Shown here in pieces: positions 20,360 to 31,763 of a DNA stretch of 64,000 nucleotides; the stretch's first letter is position 1; each line of letters opens with the position of its first letter. The position numbers were made by a program, and so were the translations under genes. Under the pieces are notes generated by a model that was given only the letters and a program-made list of their open reading frames with translations, ran no database searches and had not been told where the DNA came from. The DNA is from Xenorhabdus stockiae (GTDB lineage: Bacteria > Pseudomonadota > Gammaproteobacteria > Enterobacterales > Enterobacteriaceae), in the NCBI RefSeq assembly GCF_002632825.1, contig NZ_NJAJ01000009.1, positions 1-64,000 of the forward strand, written 5' to 3'.

Positions 20360-21649
20360 TTATATTGTCTGATTACCTGATATTGTTTTTTTACTCAGAT
20401 AAAGCCCTAATAACACTCCTATCGCAGACAGCATCAGCATATAGTATGCGGGAGCTAATTGCGTATATTGCATTAACAGAGTGATGATAATCGGTGTTAG
20501 TCCGCCAAAAATGGCATAGGCCAGATTGTATGAAAAAGAAATACCGCTGAAGCGGACTTCCGGTGGATAACTGTGAACCATAATAAAAGGTACAGCACCG
20601 ATAACTCCCACAGAGAACCCTACGATTGCATAAGCACTGTATAGTCTGATGGGATCATGACTGATATTGTGATAGAAGAACCAAGCGGCTGCGCCCAGTA
20701 ATAAGCTGCCTGCTAATAAAACCTTGCTAGCCCCCCATTTATCGCAGAAATGCCCGACTAATACGCAGCTAATAAAAAGTGACACAATTGCCAGACTGTT
20801 GGCTTTCAGCGTCATGGGTTGTTCGAGATGAAAAACTGTCTGCATATAGGTAGGAGTCATCAGAATGACGACGACAATACCCGCAGAAAGAAGCCAGGTC
20901 AGCAACATGGAAACAGTAATGGCTCGTTTATGATTCTGAATGACGGATTTCAGGGGTAGACCATCTGATAATGCCTTACGTGCCTGCATTTCCTTAAATA
21001 TCGGCGTTTCATGTAGCCAGCGACGCAGGTACATGGCACATAGGCCAAAGAGACCACCAAGGAAGAAAGGCAAACGCCATGCCCAGTCTAAAACTTCCTG
21101 TTTACTGTAAACCGAAGTAATTGCAGTTGCGACCAGAGAGCCAAGTAAAATACCGAGAGTCAATCCCGCAGTCAGTATTCCGCAGGCAAAACCGATATGT
21201 TTACGGGGAACATGCTCTGCCACGAATACCCATGCACCGGGAACTTCACCACCGATTGCCGCTCCTTGCATAATTCGCATCACTAACAGAAGTAGTGGGG
21301 CGATAATGCCAATTGTAGCGTAGGTCGGTAACATGCCGATAATTAATGTAGGTAAAGCCATGAGCAGGATACTGAGAGAAAACATTTTTTTGCGCCCGAC
21401 CAGATCACCAAAATGTGCCATGATGATCCCGCCTAAAGGCCGTGCCAGATAACCGGCGGCAAAAATACCAAAAGTCTGGAGTTGTCGGAGCCATTCAGGA
21501 ATGTCAGCAGGGAAAAACAGTTCCCCCAGTACGACAGCAAAAAAAACAAAGATAATAAAGTCATAAAACTCTAATGCTCCGCCTAAAGCTGCCAGAGAAA
21601 GAGTTTTATAATCCTGTTTGTTTAGAGAACGATTGTGATGTTGTGACAT
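20360..21649 (-). CDS. MFS metabolite:H+ symporter (MHS/ProP-like)
   Basis: 429 residues from ATG 21649 (MSQHHNRSLNKQDYKTL); the longer frame starts with TTG at 21712 and adds an unlikely leader. Twelve TM helices. Family signatures: LGGALEFYDFIIFVFFA in TM1, GIFAAGYLARPLGGIIMAHF then GDLVGRKKMF (motif A), RIMQGAAIGGEVPGAWVF in TM4. These proteins import osmolytes, carboxylates or shikimate-like solutes. The exact substrate is not readable. Convergent to the desulfurase cluster and monocistronic. Confidence 0.87.
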   Translation of the reverse strand: MSQHHNRSLNKQDYKTLSLAALGGALEFYDFIIFVFFAVVLGELFFPADIPEWLRQLQTFGIFAAGYLARPLGGIIMAHFGDLVGRKKMFSLSILLMALPTLIIGMLPTYATIGIIAPLLLLVMRIMQGAAIGGEVPGAWVFVAEHVPRKHIGFACGILTAGLTLGILLGSLVATAITSVYSKQEVLDWAWRLPFFLGGLFGLCAMYLRRWLHETPIFKEMQARKALSDGLPLKSVIQNHKRAITVSMLLTWLLSAGIVVVILMTPTYMQTVFHLEQPMTLKANSLAIVSLFISCVLVGHFCDKWGASKVLLAGSLLLGAAAWFFYHNISHDPIRLYSAYAIVGFSVGVIGAVPFIMVHSYPPEVRFSGISFSYNLAYAIFGGLTPIIITLLMQYTQLAPAYYMLMLSAIGVLLGLYLSKKTISGNQTI

Positions 21650-22364
21650 AAGGTACCGATTTATAGTTATAAAATATTTTTCATATGAGTTTATATACTT
21701 TATGGATCTCAATATGTAGTTAAGAAAACTATATATTGAAAAACAACAGGTATACTGATGATTCTATCAGACTCTAATAAAGCTAAAAACAGATCTAATT
21801 TAATATTAAAAGGTATTTAATCTGTGATTTTTGTAAGGTGGGGTAACATTATAATATTATAGATGTTAATCTTCGGTTTTTAGACAAAAGACACGTCATT
21901 AGGCAAAATTAAATTTTACCTTATAGATTGCGTGTTCTGTTTTTTCTTTTTATTTCAATTTGATGCAGGGGTAAATCGTTAATCATTGCTTCATAATAAT
22001 TCTTGAAAATATTAACGACCTGATGGATTTTCCGATTACGTAAAACACCTTTTATGCAATAATCATCTAATTCTATTGGAATAGCAGGAAGACATGACTA
22101 TATATGAAATAGACCTCCTTTAATTCTTATCTGGTTCAATCACATTGATCCATAAACATAGTATTGGATATATGAATCTGCGCATTGCTATCTATAAAAG
22201 AAAACAATGTATTAGATTTACGATAAGCATTATCTATTTCTAATAATATGATTTATTTTATTATTCTGATTTTGTGCACAGTGCAGAACCGTTATTGTGT
22301 CATTGCGTTGTGTTTTGAGAATAGAAAACTGTAAGAGATAGGCCTGTTACAGGCCTATAATAAC
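21650..22364. other. AT-rich intergenic region with one coding remnant
   Basis: Holds the promoter region of the MFS gene on the minus strand and a possible gene remnant at 21921-22097. No intact gene found. Confidence 0.45.
21921..22097 (-). pseudogene. Possible C-terminal gene remnant
   Basis: The minus strand from 22097 to a TAA at 21923-21921 is open for about 58 codons with no plausible start. It reads LPAIPIELDDYCIKGVLRNR and later YYEAMINDLPLHQIEIKRKN, a protein-like composition against very AT-rich flanks. It may be the tail of a lost gene. No family recognised. Confidence 0.3.
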
Positions 22365-23012
22365 CTAAGAAATACTTTCAACATCCATCCCGGCATCTTT
22401 CCAACCGGAAAATCCTTTTTTAAAGTGGCGGGCACGAATGCCTTTGGCGCGTAATAATTCAAGGGCATTGGCAGAAAGAACGCAGTAGGGGCCGCGGCAG
22501 TAAGCGATAAGATTTGAGTTGGAAGTCAGTTCATCTAATCGGCTCTCCAGTTCATCAATCGGGATATTGATGGCATTCGGTAAATGCCCCTGATTGAACT
22601 CTTCTTTCGGCCTGACATCCAATAGTATGGTGCTCTTTTCCTTGATTCGATCCAACAATTCATCCCATGAAATGGCTTCCTGATTATCCATATCATCGAT
22701 CAATCTGCGCATTTCTGCCCGATTAAATTCAGCATATTTCTGGATAGCGGTAATGATATCCATAACCGGGCCATCCCCCAGACGATAAAACACATGTTTA
22801 CCGACTTTACGGGATTGCAGGATACCTGAACGTTTTAAATGTTGCAGATGCTGGGATGTGTTAGCAATAGACAGGCCGGAAAGCTCTGACAGGCATTCGA
22901 CGGATTGCTCAGAACTCATCAGGCACTCAAGTAATGTCAGGCGATGGGCATTTCCCAGTACTTTGGCTATTTCGGCAATCTCAACAAGAATTTGTTTATC
23001 AAACATTGACAT
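22365..23012 (-). CDS. ArsR-family repressor fused to rhodanese domain
   Basis: 215 residues from ATG 23012, which has GGGA 5 nt upstream. The frame is open to 23057, but that ATG lies inside a palindromic operator. Residues ~5-100 form an ArsR winged HTH (IAKVLGNAHRLTLLECL, then LSIANTSQHLQHLKRSGIL). Residues ~120-215 form a rhodanese domain with TILLDVRPKEEFNQGHLPNA and the active-site loop AYCRGPYC. Such fusions are thought to sense reactive sulfur species or metals and repress their own operon. A Cys lies in the first HTH helix region (LLECLM); I do not see the second Cys typical of SqrR/BigR sensors in the wHTH tail. Confidence 0.88.
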   Translation of the reverse strand: MSMFDKQILVEIAEIAKVLGNAHRLTLLECLMSSEQSVECLSELSGLSIANTSQHLQHLKRSGILQSRKVGKHVFYRLGDGPVMDIITAIQKYAEFNRAEMRRLIDDMDNQEAISWDELLDRIKEKSTILLDVRPKEEFNQGHLPNAINIPIDELESRLDELTSNSNLIAYCRGPYCVLSANALELLRAKGIRARHFKKGFSGWKDAGMDVESIS

Positions 23013-23021
23013 CTGGTTCCC

Positions 23022-23062
23022 AATATCATGATATTCAATAGATTCATTGAATATCATGATAT
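23022..23062. promoter_or_regulatory. Large palindromic operator of the ArsR-rhodanese gene
   Basis: Two inverted arms, AATATCATGATATTCAAT at 23022-23039 and ATTGAATATCATGATAT at 23046-23062, flank a 6-bp centre. Each arm contains the self-complementary 12-mer ATATCATGATAT. It lies just before the chosen start, the usual place for autorepression by ArsR proteins. Confidence 0.72.
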
Positions 23063-23114
23063 CAAAGTTTTCCCGATGGTTCGAGCACTAGGCAAAGTGA
23101 TGACTAATACAGCT

Positions 23115-23240
23115 TATATACTTCGTCTTTCAAGTTGCCTCTTTGTTGGCTGTGCTCACTCACCGATTTTATAAATATATGGCTATCTATGTTCCCAGGG
23201 ATGAGTTCCCTTGCGGCCGCGACGCAGCTTGCTCTTAACG
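23115..23240 (+). repeat. ERIC element, diverged 3' end
   Basis: Starts TATATACTTCGTCTTTCAAG and keeps GTTGGCTGTGCTCACTCACC and the CTTGCGGCCGCGACGCA core. The central palindrome is altered and the last ~20 bp no longer match the GAAATCCATTGGGTATA end. Confidence 0.85.
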
Positions 23241-23429
23241 GGAATGAGTTATCTGGAATATCGCGATCATTGTCACATTTTTATGACGAGAAATTTGAGT
23301 GATTTACAAAAGAAACTAGGCTTTAAAATTGAATTATCACTATTTTAAACATTTACGCAGATATACTTGTTGTTCTTTAAGTTGAAGTTATTGTCAGTTG
23401 CTTCACTTGAAGATCTTTAGGGTATAACT

Positions 23430-23482
23430 CCTGACAATGATTTCCTAAATTGCTGTGTTGGAAGGGTTGTCAGGTTTTTTTT
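23430..23482 (+). terminator. Terminator-like hairpin ahead of the PTS genes
   Basis: CCTGACAA (23430-23437) pairs with TTGTCAGG (23467-23474), followed by eight T. It lies ~240 bp before the EIIBC start, in the position of an antitermination leader, but no BglG-type RAT sequence or bglG gene is visible nearby. It could also be an orphan terminator. Confidence 0.5.
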
Positions 23483-23519
23483 CGCTTGAATAAAGTGTAC
23501 TGCTTTGTATTCCATTCAA

Positions 23520-23680
23520 TATACCCACCCTCTTTCAAGTTGTCTTTTGGTGGGCTGCATTCTACTCATTCTGATTATCATTGCATAAGTATAGTTTATG
23601 TATTTTGAGGTTGTTAAAGAGGCTTCGACCTTTCATCGAGCAGTTGCTACCGCGATATATTTTGAAATCCACGGGGTATA
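23520..23680 (+). repeat. ERIC-like element, degenerate and enlarged
   Basis: Ends resemble ERIC (TATACCCACCCTCTTTCAAG at the left; TTTGAAATCCACGGGGTATA at the right), but the middle is replaced by unrelated AT-rich sequence. Its right end is 39 bp before the EIIBC start codon. Confidence 0.55.
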
Positions 23681-23689
23681 GAAAAATAA

Positions 23690-25141
<1,452 letters not shown>

Positions 25142-25179
25142 CAGTAAAAAGTATCATTAACACCCTATTGATCAATTAG

Positions 25180-26598
<1,419 letters not shown>

Positions 26599-26614
26599 GC
26601 CCGCTCTGTTTCTT

Positions 26615-26642
26615 AAAGGTTCTGATGTATTCAGAACCTTTT
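26615..26642 (+). terminator. Terminator of the beta-glucoside PTS operon
   Basis: AAAGGTTCTGA (26615-26625) pairs with TCAGAACCTTT (26631-26641), followed by T. Confidence 0.85.
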
Positions 26643-26712
26643 CAAAATATAACTTCTGCTGGTTGAGCAATAACAAGTTGAGTAATAACAACAGTCAGCC
26701 AGCATTAAGATC

Positions 26713-27288
26713 TTAACGGCGGGCACTTTTAGGCCTGAAGGCTGAGACAATGCTTTCATCAGTTTCGATATAGGGGCCATCTAGCAACTGAATGCAATAA
26801 GGTACACTGGCAAAAATTCCGGGTACTAAGACTTTTCCGCTATCATCTTTCAGCCCTTCCAGCGTTTCTGCTATAGCTTTAGGCTGCCCGGGTAGGTTAA
26901 GAATTAAGGCCTGATTGCGGATCACGCCTACCTGACGGGATAAAATTGCGGTGGGTACAAATTGAAGGCTGATTTGGCGCATCTGCTCACCAAATCCGGG
27001 CATTTCACGATCAGCAACTGCCAGAGTTGCATCCGGGGTAACATCACGACGAGCAGGGCCTGTTCCACCTGTTGTCAGAACTAAATGGCAGCCCAATTCA
27101 TCAACTAATTCGCACAGAGTTTGCTCAATCAGGATTTGCTCATCAGGGATCAGGCGGGCTTCTATACTGAAAGGCGTCGTTATCGTTTTTCCCAACCATT
27201 CTTCTAATGCAGGTAGACCTTTGTCCTGATAAATACCATTGGAAGCACGATCAGAAACAGACACGAGGCCAATGCGTAATACATTCAT
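26713..27288 (-). CDS. mog: Molybdopterin adenylyltransferase
   Basis: MogA adenylates molybdopterin before molybdenum insertion in cofactor synthesis. 191 residues from ATG 27288 (MNVLRIGLVSVSDRAS), preceded by TGAGG; the upstream extension to 27309 lacks homology. Conserved TTGGTGPARRDVTPDAT and NLPGQPKAI are present and the sequence is nearly collinear with E. coli Mog. It resumes the core order (mog-talB) on the right side of the island. Confidence 0.96.
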   Translation of the reverse strand: MNVLRIGLVSVSDRASNGIYQDKGLPALEEWLGKTITTPFSIEARLIPDEQILIEQTLCELVDELGCHLVLTTGGTGPARRDVTPDATLAVADREMPGFGEQMRQISLQFVPTAILSRQVGVIRNQALILNLPGQPKAIAETLEGLKDDSGKVLVPGIFASVPYCIQLLDGPYIETDESIVSAFRPKSARR

Positions 27289-27332
27289 GCGAACCTCAAT
27301 TAACAGCAAATGATTAAAATAGTGAAAGTGAA

Positions 27333-27361
27333 AAAGGCGACACGGTTATTATGTCGCCTTT
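27333..27361 (-). terminator. Hairpin terminator between talB and mog
   Basis: AAAGGCGACA (27333-27342) pairs with TGTCGCCTTT (27352-27361). It lies downstream of talB (minus strand), beyond an ERIC element. Confidence 0.7.
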
Positions 27362-27374
27362 AAGGAAGAAAAAA

Positions 27375-27501
27375 TATACACTTCGTCTTTCAAGTTGCCT
27401 CTTTGTTGGCTACGCTCGTTCACCCCAGTCACATAGTTCTCTATGTTCCCGGGGATTCTCTCCCTTGCCGCCGCGATGCAACTCAAAATCCAATGGGTAT
27501 A
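27375..27501 (+). repeat. Full-length ERIC element (127 bp)
   Basis: TATACACTTCGTCTTTCAAG at the left, central palindrome CCCAGTCACATAG...CTATGTTCCCGGGG, and TCCAATGGGTATA at the right. Located just past the talB stop. Confidence 0.93.
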
Positions 27502-27516
27502 GCGTGCCGCTCAGGA

Positions 27517-28470
27517 CTACAGCAAGTCAGCGATCATGCTTTCAAGTTTACCCTGATCGATAGCAAACTTACGGATACCTTCCGCTAGTTTTTCGGTTGC
27601 CATCGCATCCTGATGATGTTCCCAATAGAACTCAGCTTCAGTCATTGCTGCAGGACGTGGCTTGATTTCACCTTCATAGCTGAGTTTGTGCTCAACTTCG
27701 CCTGCCGTTTCAGACAGTTCTTTCAGCAATGCAGGAGAGATAGTCAGACGGTCACAACCAGCCAGTTCCAGAATTTCACCGGAGTTACGGAAACTTGCAC
27801 CCATAACAACAGTGTTATAGCCGTGTTCTTTATAGTACTGGTAAATTTCAGAAACGGAAATCACACCCGGATCTTCATTTGGTGCGAATTCTTTTTTATC
27901 GCTGTTTGCTTTGTACCAGTCGAGAATACGGCCAACGAATGGAGAAATCAGGAAAACACCGGCTTCCGCACAAGCACGAGCCTGAGCAAAAGAGAACAGC
28001 AGAGTCAGGTTACAGTTGATACCTTCTTTTTCCAGTTGCTCCGCAGCGCGGATACCCTGCCATGTGGAAGCCAGTTTGATCAGAATACGATCATTGCTGA
28101 TGCCTGCTTCGTTGTACAGTTTGATCAGGCGTTTTGCTTTTGCGACACTGGCTTCGGTGTCATAAGAGAGGCGGGCATCAACTTCAGTGGAAATACGGCC
28201 GGGGATCAGTTTCAGAATTTCCAGACCGATGTTAACCGCCAATTTATCGCCGGCATCAATGATCTGTTGTTCACGGGAATTGCTCTGAGCACGTGCCCAT
28301 TCAATGGCGTCATCAATCAGTTGGCGATATTCCGGGATCTGGGCAGCGTTCAAAATCAGAGAAGGGTTAGTTGTTGCATCTTGCGGCTGATACAGTTTCA
28401 TTGCCGCGATATCCCCGGTATCTGCTACAACTGTTGTCAGTTTACGCAGGGAAGTCAGTTTATCGGTCAT
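27517..28470 (-). CDS. talB: Transaldolase
   Basis: 317 residues. Transfers dihydroxyacetone between sugar phosphates in the pentose phosphate pathway. The Schiff-base Lys lies in [18 protein letters not shown] (~132). N-terminal signature [20 protein letters not shown] and TTNPSLIL are conserved. Same position as in E. coli, upstream of mog and divergent from yaaA here. Confidence 0.98.
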   Translation of the reverse strand: MTDKLTSLRKLTTVVADTGDIAAMKLYQPQDATTNPSLILNAAQIPEYRQLIDDAIEWARAQSNSREQQIIDAGDKLAVNIGLEILKLIPGRISTEVDARLSYDTEASVAKAKRLIKLYNEAGISNDRILIKLASTWQGIRAAEQLEKEGINCNLTLLFSFAQARACAEAGVFLISPFVGRILDWYKANSDKKEFAPNEDPGVISVSEIYQYYKEHGYNTVVMGASFRNSGEILELAGCDRLTISPALLKELSETAGEVEHKLSYEGEIKPRPAAMTEAEFYWEHHQDAMATEKLAEGIRKFAIDQGKLESMIADLL

Positions 28471-28668
28471 GTTTAATATCTCATCGTTATACGTAAAATC
28501 TTTGGCATTGTTGCCTCGCCATCCTGTGATAATAACATGGTCAGGCTCGGCTCGTAAGCTAGGAAAATCCTATCGTTGTTATTCCCCTTTTTCCGGTTAT
28601 TTTTGCTAAATTGGAGAGGAAAAGCCTCGATTATTGAGAATAACCATTCAAAAATTCGGAACAAAATC

Positions 28669-29445
28669 ATGCTTATTACTATTTCACCGGCCAAAACACT
28701 TGATTATGAAAGTCCGCTTGCCACAAAAAAGTATAGCCAACCTGCATTACTGGAGGAGTCAAAACAGTTAATTGATGTTTGTCGTACGTTAACGCCGGCA
28801 CAAATCAGCAGCTTGATGGGGATCAGTGACAAACTGGCGGGGCTGAATGCCGCACGTTTTGGTGAATGGCAGCCGGATTTTACACCGGAAAATGCCCGTC
28901 AGGCGATCTTAGCTTTTAAAGGCGATGTTTATGCCGGGATGCAGGCAGAAACGTTCTCAGATGCTGATTTTGATTTTGCCCAGAGTCATTTAAGAATGTT
29001 ATCCGGATTATATGGGGTTTTGCGTCCACTTGATCTGATGCAGCCTTACCGTCTGGAAATGGGGATCAAACTGGAAAATCCCCGTGGTAAGGATTTGTAT
29101 AAATTCTGGGGAGATCGCATCACGGAAAACCTGAATGCGGCACTGGAACAACAGGGGGATGATGTTCTGGTAAATCTGGCATCCGACGAGTATTTCAAAT
29201 CCGTCAATACGAAAAAGCTGGCAGCCCGGATTATTAAGCCGGTCTTTCTGGATGAAAAAAATGGCAAATACAAAGTTATCAGCTTCTATGCGAAAAAAGC
29301 CCGTGGCCTGATGAGCCGGTTTATCATTCAGAACCAATTAACTGATCCTACGCGGCTGGTGGAGTTTAGTCTGGAAGGATATGCGTTTGATGAATCCTTA
29401 TCTAAAGAAAATGAACTGGTGTTTAAACGCCCTGAGCAGCATTGA
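28669..29445 (+). CDS. yaaA: Peroxide-resistance protein YaaA (DUF328/UPF0246)
   Basis: 258 residues from ATG 28669 ([17 protein letters not shown]). The open frame extends upstream to 28576, but only this start matches the family. Contains [22 protein letters not shown]-type core (split here as [14 protein letters not shown]) and [14 protein letters not shown]. In E. coli YaaA lowers intracellular free iron during H2O2 stress. In E. coli it lies close to talB; here it is divergent from talB, and yaaJ is absent. Confidence 0.94.
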   Translation: MLITISPAKTLDYESPLATKKYSQPALLEESKQLIDVCRTLTPAQISSLMGISDKLAGLNAARFGEWQPDFTPENARQAILAFKGDVYAGMQAETFSDADFDFAQSHLRMLSGLYGVLRPLDLMQPYRLEMGIKLENPRGKDLYKFWGDRITENLNAALEQQGDDVLVNLASDEYFKSVNTKKLAARIIKPVFLDEKNGKYKVISFYAKKARGLMSRFIIQNQLTDPTRLVEFSLEGYAFDESLSKENELVFKRPEQH

Positions 29446-29485
29446 TAACCCTTAGCATTGATAGCCAGTAAGCATTAATAAATAG

Positions 29486-29515
29486 TGTCACTCCACAATA
29501 ATGAGTGGAGTGACA
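29486..29515. terminator. Bidirectional hairpin yaaA / thrC
   Basis: TGTCACTCCAC (29486-29496) pairs with GTGGAGTGACA (29505-29515) between convergent genes. Confidence 0.8.
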
Positions 29516-29524
29516 AATGCTAGG

Positions 29525-30817
29525 TTATTTCAAGGCTTTTGCCATCAGAAATTTGCGTAATGTAGCGAAATCAGCAGGCAGGAGGTGGGATAACAATTCC
29601 ATATCTGCACGTTCTGCTAATTCTTGTGGCAATGGTAATGTCTGGCCGAGTGTCTCTTCGACACTTTCCTTGAATTTTGCCGGATGCGCAGTTCCCAGGA
29701 ATAAGCCATATTCACCATCCTGTAACTGGTCACGCAGAATGCGATAAGCAACCGCAGCATGTGGCTCAGAAATATAGCCTTTTGCTGCCAGTTCGCGCAT
29801 GGTGTCCTGCGTGGTTTTGTCATCGACAACGCCATTACCCAGTTCGCTGAGTGCCCAGTCTTTACGGCGGAACAGTTCTTCAATGCGTGGCCAGTTATTA
29901 GGCTGGCTGACATCCATTGCGTTGGAAAGGGTGGCAATGGTTTGATTCGGCAGCCATTTTCCTTCTGCCAGATAACGGGGAACGGTGTCGTTAATGTTAG
30001 TCGCTGCGATAAAACGCTTCACTGGTAATCCCATTGATTTTGCCAGCAGACCCGCGGTCAGATTGCCGAAATTGCCACTTGGAACTGAAATGACCAGTTG
30101 GTCACGTTTTTCTGCCGGAATTTGTGCAACGGCTTCAAAGTAATAGCAAATCTGCGCCAAAAGACGGCTGATATTAATGGAATTTGCAGAGTTGAGATGC
30201 AGTGCCTGTTTCAGTTCTTCATCATCAAATGACTGTTTAACCAATGCCTGACAGGCGTCAAAGTCACTTTGAATCGCAACAGTATGGATGTTGCCACCTA
30301 ATGTACAGAATAGTTTTTCCTGTAGCGGGCTGATTTTTCCTTCTGGATAGAGGATCACAACTTGCACGTTATTCAGACCATAAAAGGCATGAGCAACTGC
30401 TGCACCGGTATCACCGGAAGTTGCGGTCAGAATAGTGACCGGCTGCTCTCCTGCAATCTGAGCCAGGATCTGTGCCATAAAGCGGCCGCCAAAGTCTTTA
30501 AAGGCCAGTGTCGGGCCGTGATAAAGCTCAAGTGAGGCGATGTCATCTTCGACAGTCGATACAGGAGCCGGGAAAGCAAACGCATTTTTAACACGTTCAG
30601 CTAGCTGGTCAGTCAGGATTTCGTCGCCAATAAAAGCCGAAAGTATACGCTGGCTGCGGCTGACAAAATCCAGTTTTAATAATTCATCAATTTCGGCACG
30701 ACTGAATTCAGGTAAATCTTGTGGGAAAAATAATCCCTGCTGTTTTCCTAATCCTTGTTTAACGGCCTGTGAAAAGCTGACCTGCTCGTGACTGTCTTTT
30801 AAATTATATAATTTCAT
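29525..30817 (-). CDS. thrC: Threonine synthase
   Basis: 430 residues from ATG 30817 (MKLYNLKDSHEQVSF); an upstream extension to 30871 lies over the thrB end and has no homology. PLP enzyme converting O-phosphohomoserine to threonine. The PLP Lys is in LAFKDFGGRFMAQ (~107) and a Gly-rich phosphate loop is VPSGNFGNLTAG. Third gene of thrABC; 14 bp after thrB. Confidence 0.97.
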   Translation of the reverse strand: MKLYNLKDSHEQVSFSQAVKQGLGKQQGLFFPQDLPEFSRAEIDELLKLDFVSRSQRILSAFIGDEILTDQLAERVKNAFAFPAPVSTVEDDIASLELYHGPTLAFKDFGGRFMAQILAQIAGEQPVTILTATSGDTGAAVAHAFYGLNNVQVVILYPEGKISPLQEKLFCTLGGNIHTVAIQSDFDACQALVKQSFDDEELKQALHLNSANSINISRLLAQICYYFEAVAQIPAEKRDQLVISVPSGNFGNLTAGLLAKSMGLPVKRFIAATNINDTVPRYLAEGKWLPNQTIATLSNAMDVSQPNNWPRIEELFRRKDWALSELGNGVVDDKTTQDTMRELAAKGYISEPHAAVAYRILRDQLQDGEYGLFLGTAHPAKFKESVEETLGQTLPLPQELAERADMELLSHLLPADFATLRKFLMAKALK

Positions 30818-30831
30818 TATTATCTTACCTA

Positions 30832-31761
30832 TTACCCTATCTGTCGTGCGCCTGCGAGATCCAGACGGCAAATATGAACAAAACCTTCATCATTTTGTAC
30901 GTAATGTTGTTGCAGCCATTGAGCGACTTCTTCAGCTATTGCCATTTCATTGCAAATTGCAAACAGTGTCGGGCCAGAGCCAGAAATACTGCATGCCAGC
31001 GCCCCCAGTTTTTTTACTCCTTCACGAGCGTTTGCAAAACCGGGTAAAAGTTGTGTGCGATAAGGTTCGCCGACAATATCTTTCATTAAGTTGGCGGCTA
31101 AACTGGATTGCCGGGTATGGCAGGCATGGATAAATCCGGCAAAATAACGGCCATGATTAATGATATCACTGCGTGAATAGTGGTCAGGCAAAATGGCGCG
31201 GGCTTCTGATGTAGAAACCTTGATGCCGGGGTAGGCCATCACCCACAGCCAGTCTTCAAAAGCAGGAATGGATTGGCAAACGGCATTTTCTTGCGCCGTG
31301 ATGAGTTGCAGACCGCCGAGATAACAAGGGGCGACATTGTCATAATGTACGCCACCGGAAATGCGTCCTTCCAGCTCTCCCATCATCTCCAGTAACTGGT
31401 CGCGATCAAAAGGATGGCCGGAATATTCATTTAAGGCGACCAGTGCAGCAACAACTGAACAGGCACTGGAACCCAGCCCGGAGCCTATTGGCATATTTTT
31501 TTCCAGTGTCATGGCAACGGGCAGTTCTTTACCCAAACGCTGGCAAAAGAGTTGCCAACATTGGTAAACAATATTGTGTTTGGGATTTCCGGGCAGCTTG
31601 CTGACAAATTTCCCTTCATTACTTAACGTAAACTTTTCTGCAGCTTTGACTGAAACACAATCCCCAAGCAGTGAGCCATCAACCGGAGAAACCGCCGCAC
31701 CGAGCACATCAAACCCAACTCCAACGTTTCCGATAGAGGCAGGTGCATAAACCCTGACCAT
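30832..31761 (-). CDS. thrB: Homoserine kinase
   Basis: GHMP-family kinase, 309 residues from ATG 31761 (MVRVYAPAS). Two adjacent ATGs exist; GGGAG lies 7 nt before this one, and the alternative at 31764 overlaps the thrA stop (TAATG). The ATP-binding motif is [18 protein letters not shown]-terminal [17 protein letters not shown] and C-terminal [11 protein letters not shown] are conserved. It starts 2 bp after thrA, consistent with coupling. Confidence 0.97.
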   Translation of the reverse strand: MVRVYAPASIGNVGVGFDVLGAAVSPVDGSLLGDCVSVKAAEKFTLSNEGKFVSKLPGNPKHNIVYQCWQLFCQRLGKELPVAMTLEKNMPIGSGLGSSACSVVAALVALNEYSGHPFDRDQLLEMMGELEGRISGGVHYDNVAPCYLGGLQLITAQENAVCQSIPAFEDWLWVMAYPGIKVSTSEARAILPDHYSRSDIINHGRYFAGFIHACHTRQSSLAANLMKDIVGEPYRTQLLPGFANAREGVKKLGALACSISGSGPTLFAICNEMAIAEEVAQWLQQHYVQNDEGFVHICRLDLAGARQIG

Positions 31762-31763
31762 CA

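Noticed and set aside
27613-28476. 287-codon open frame antisense to talB
   Set aside because: Same artefact of codon bias; talB on the other strand is certain.
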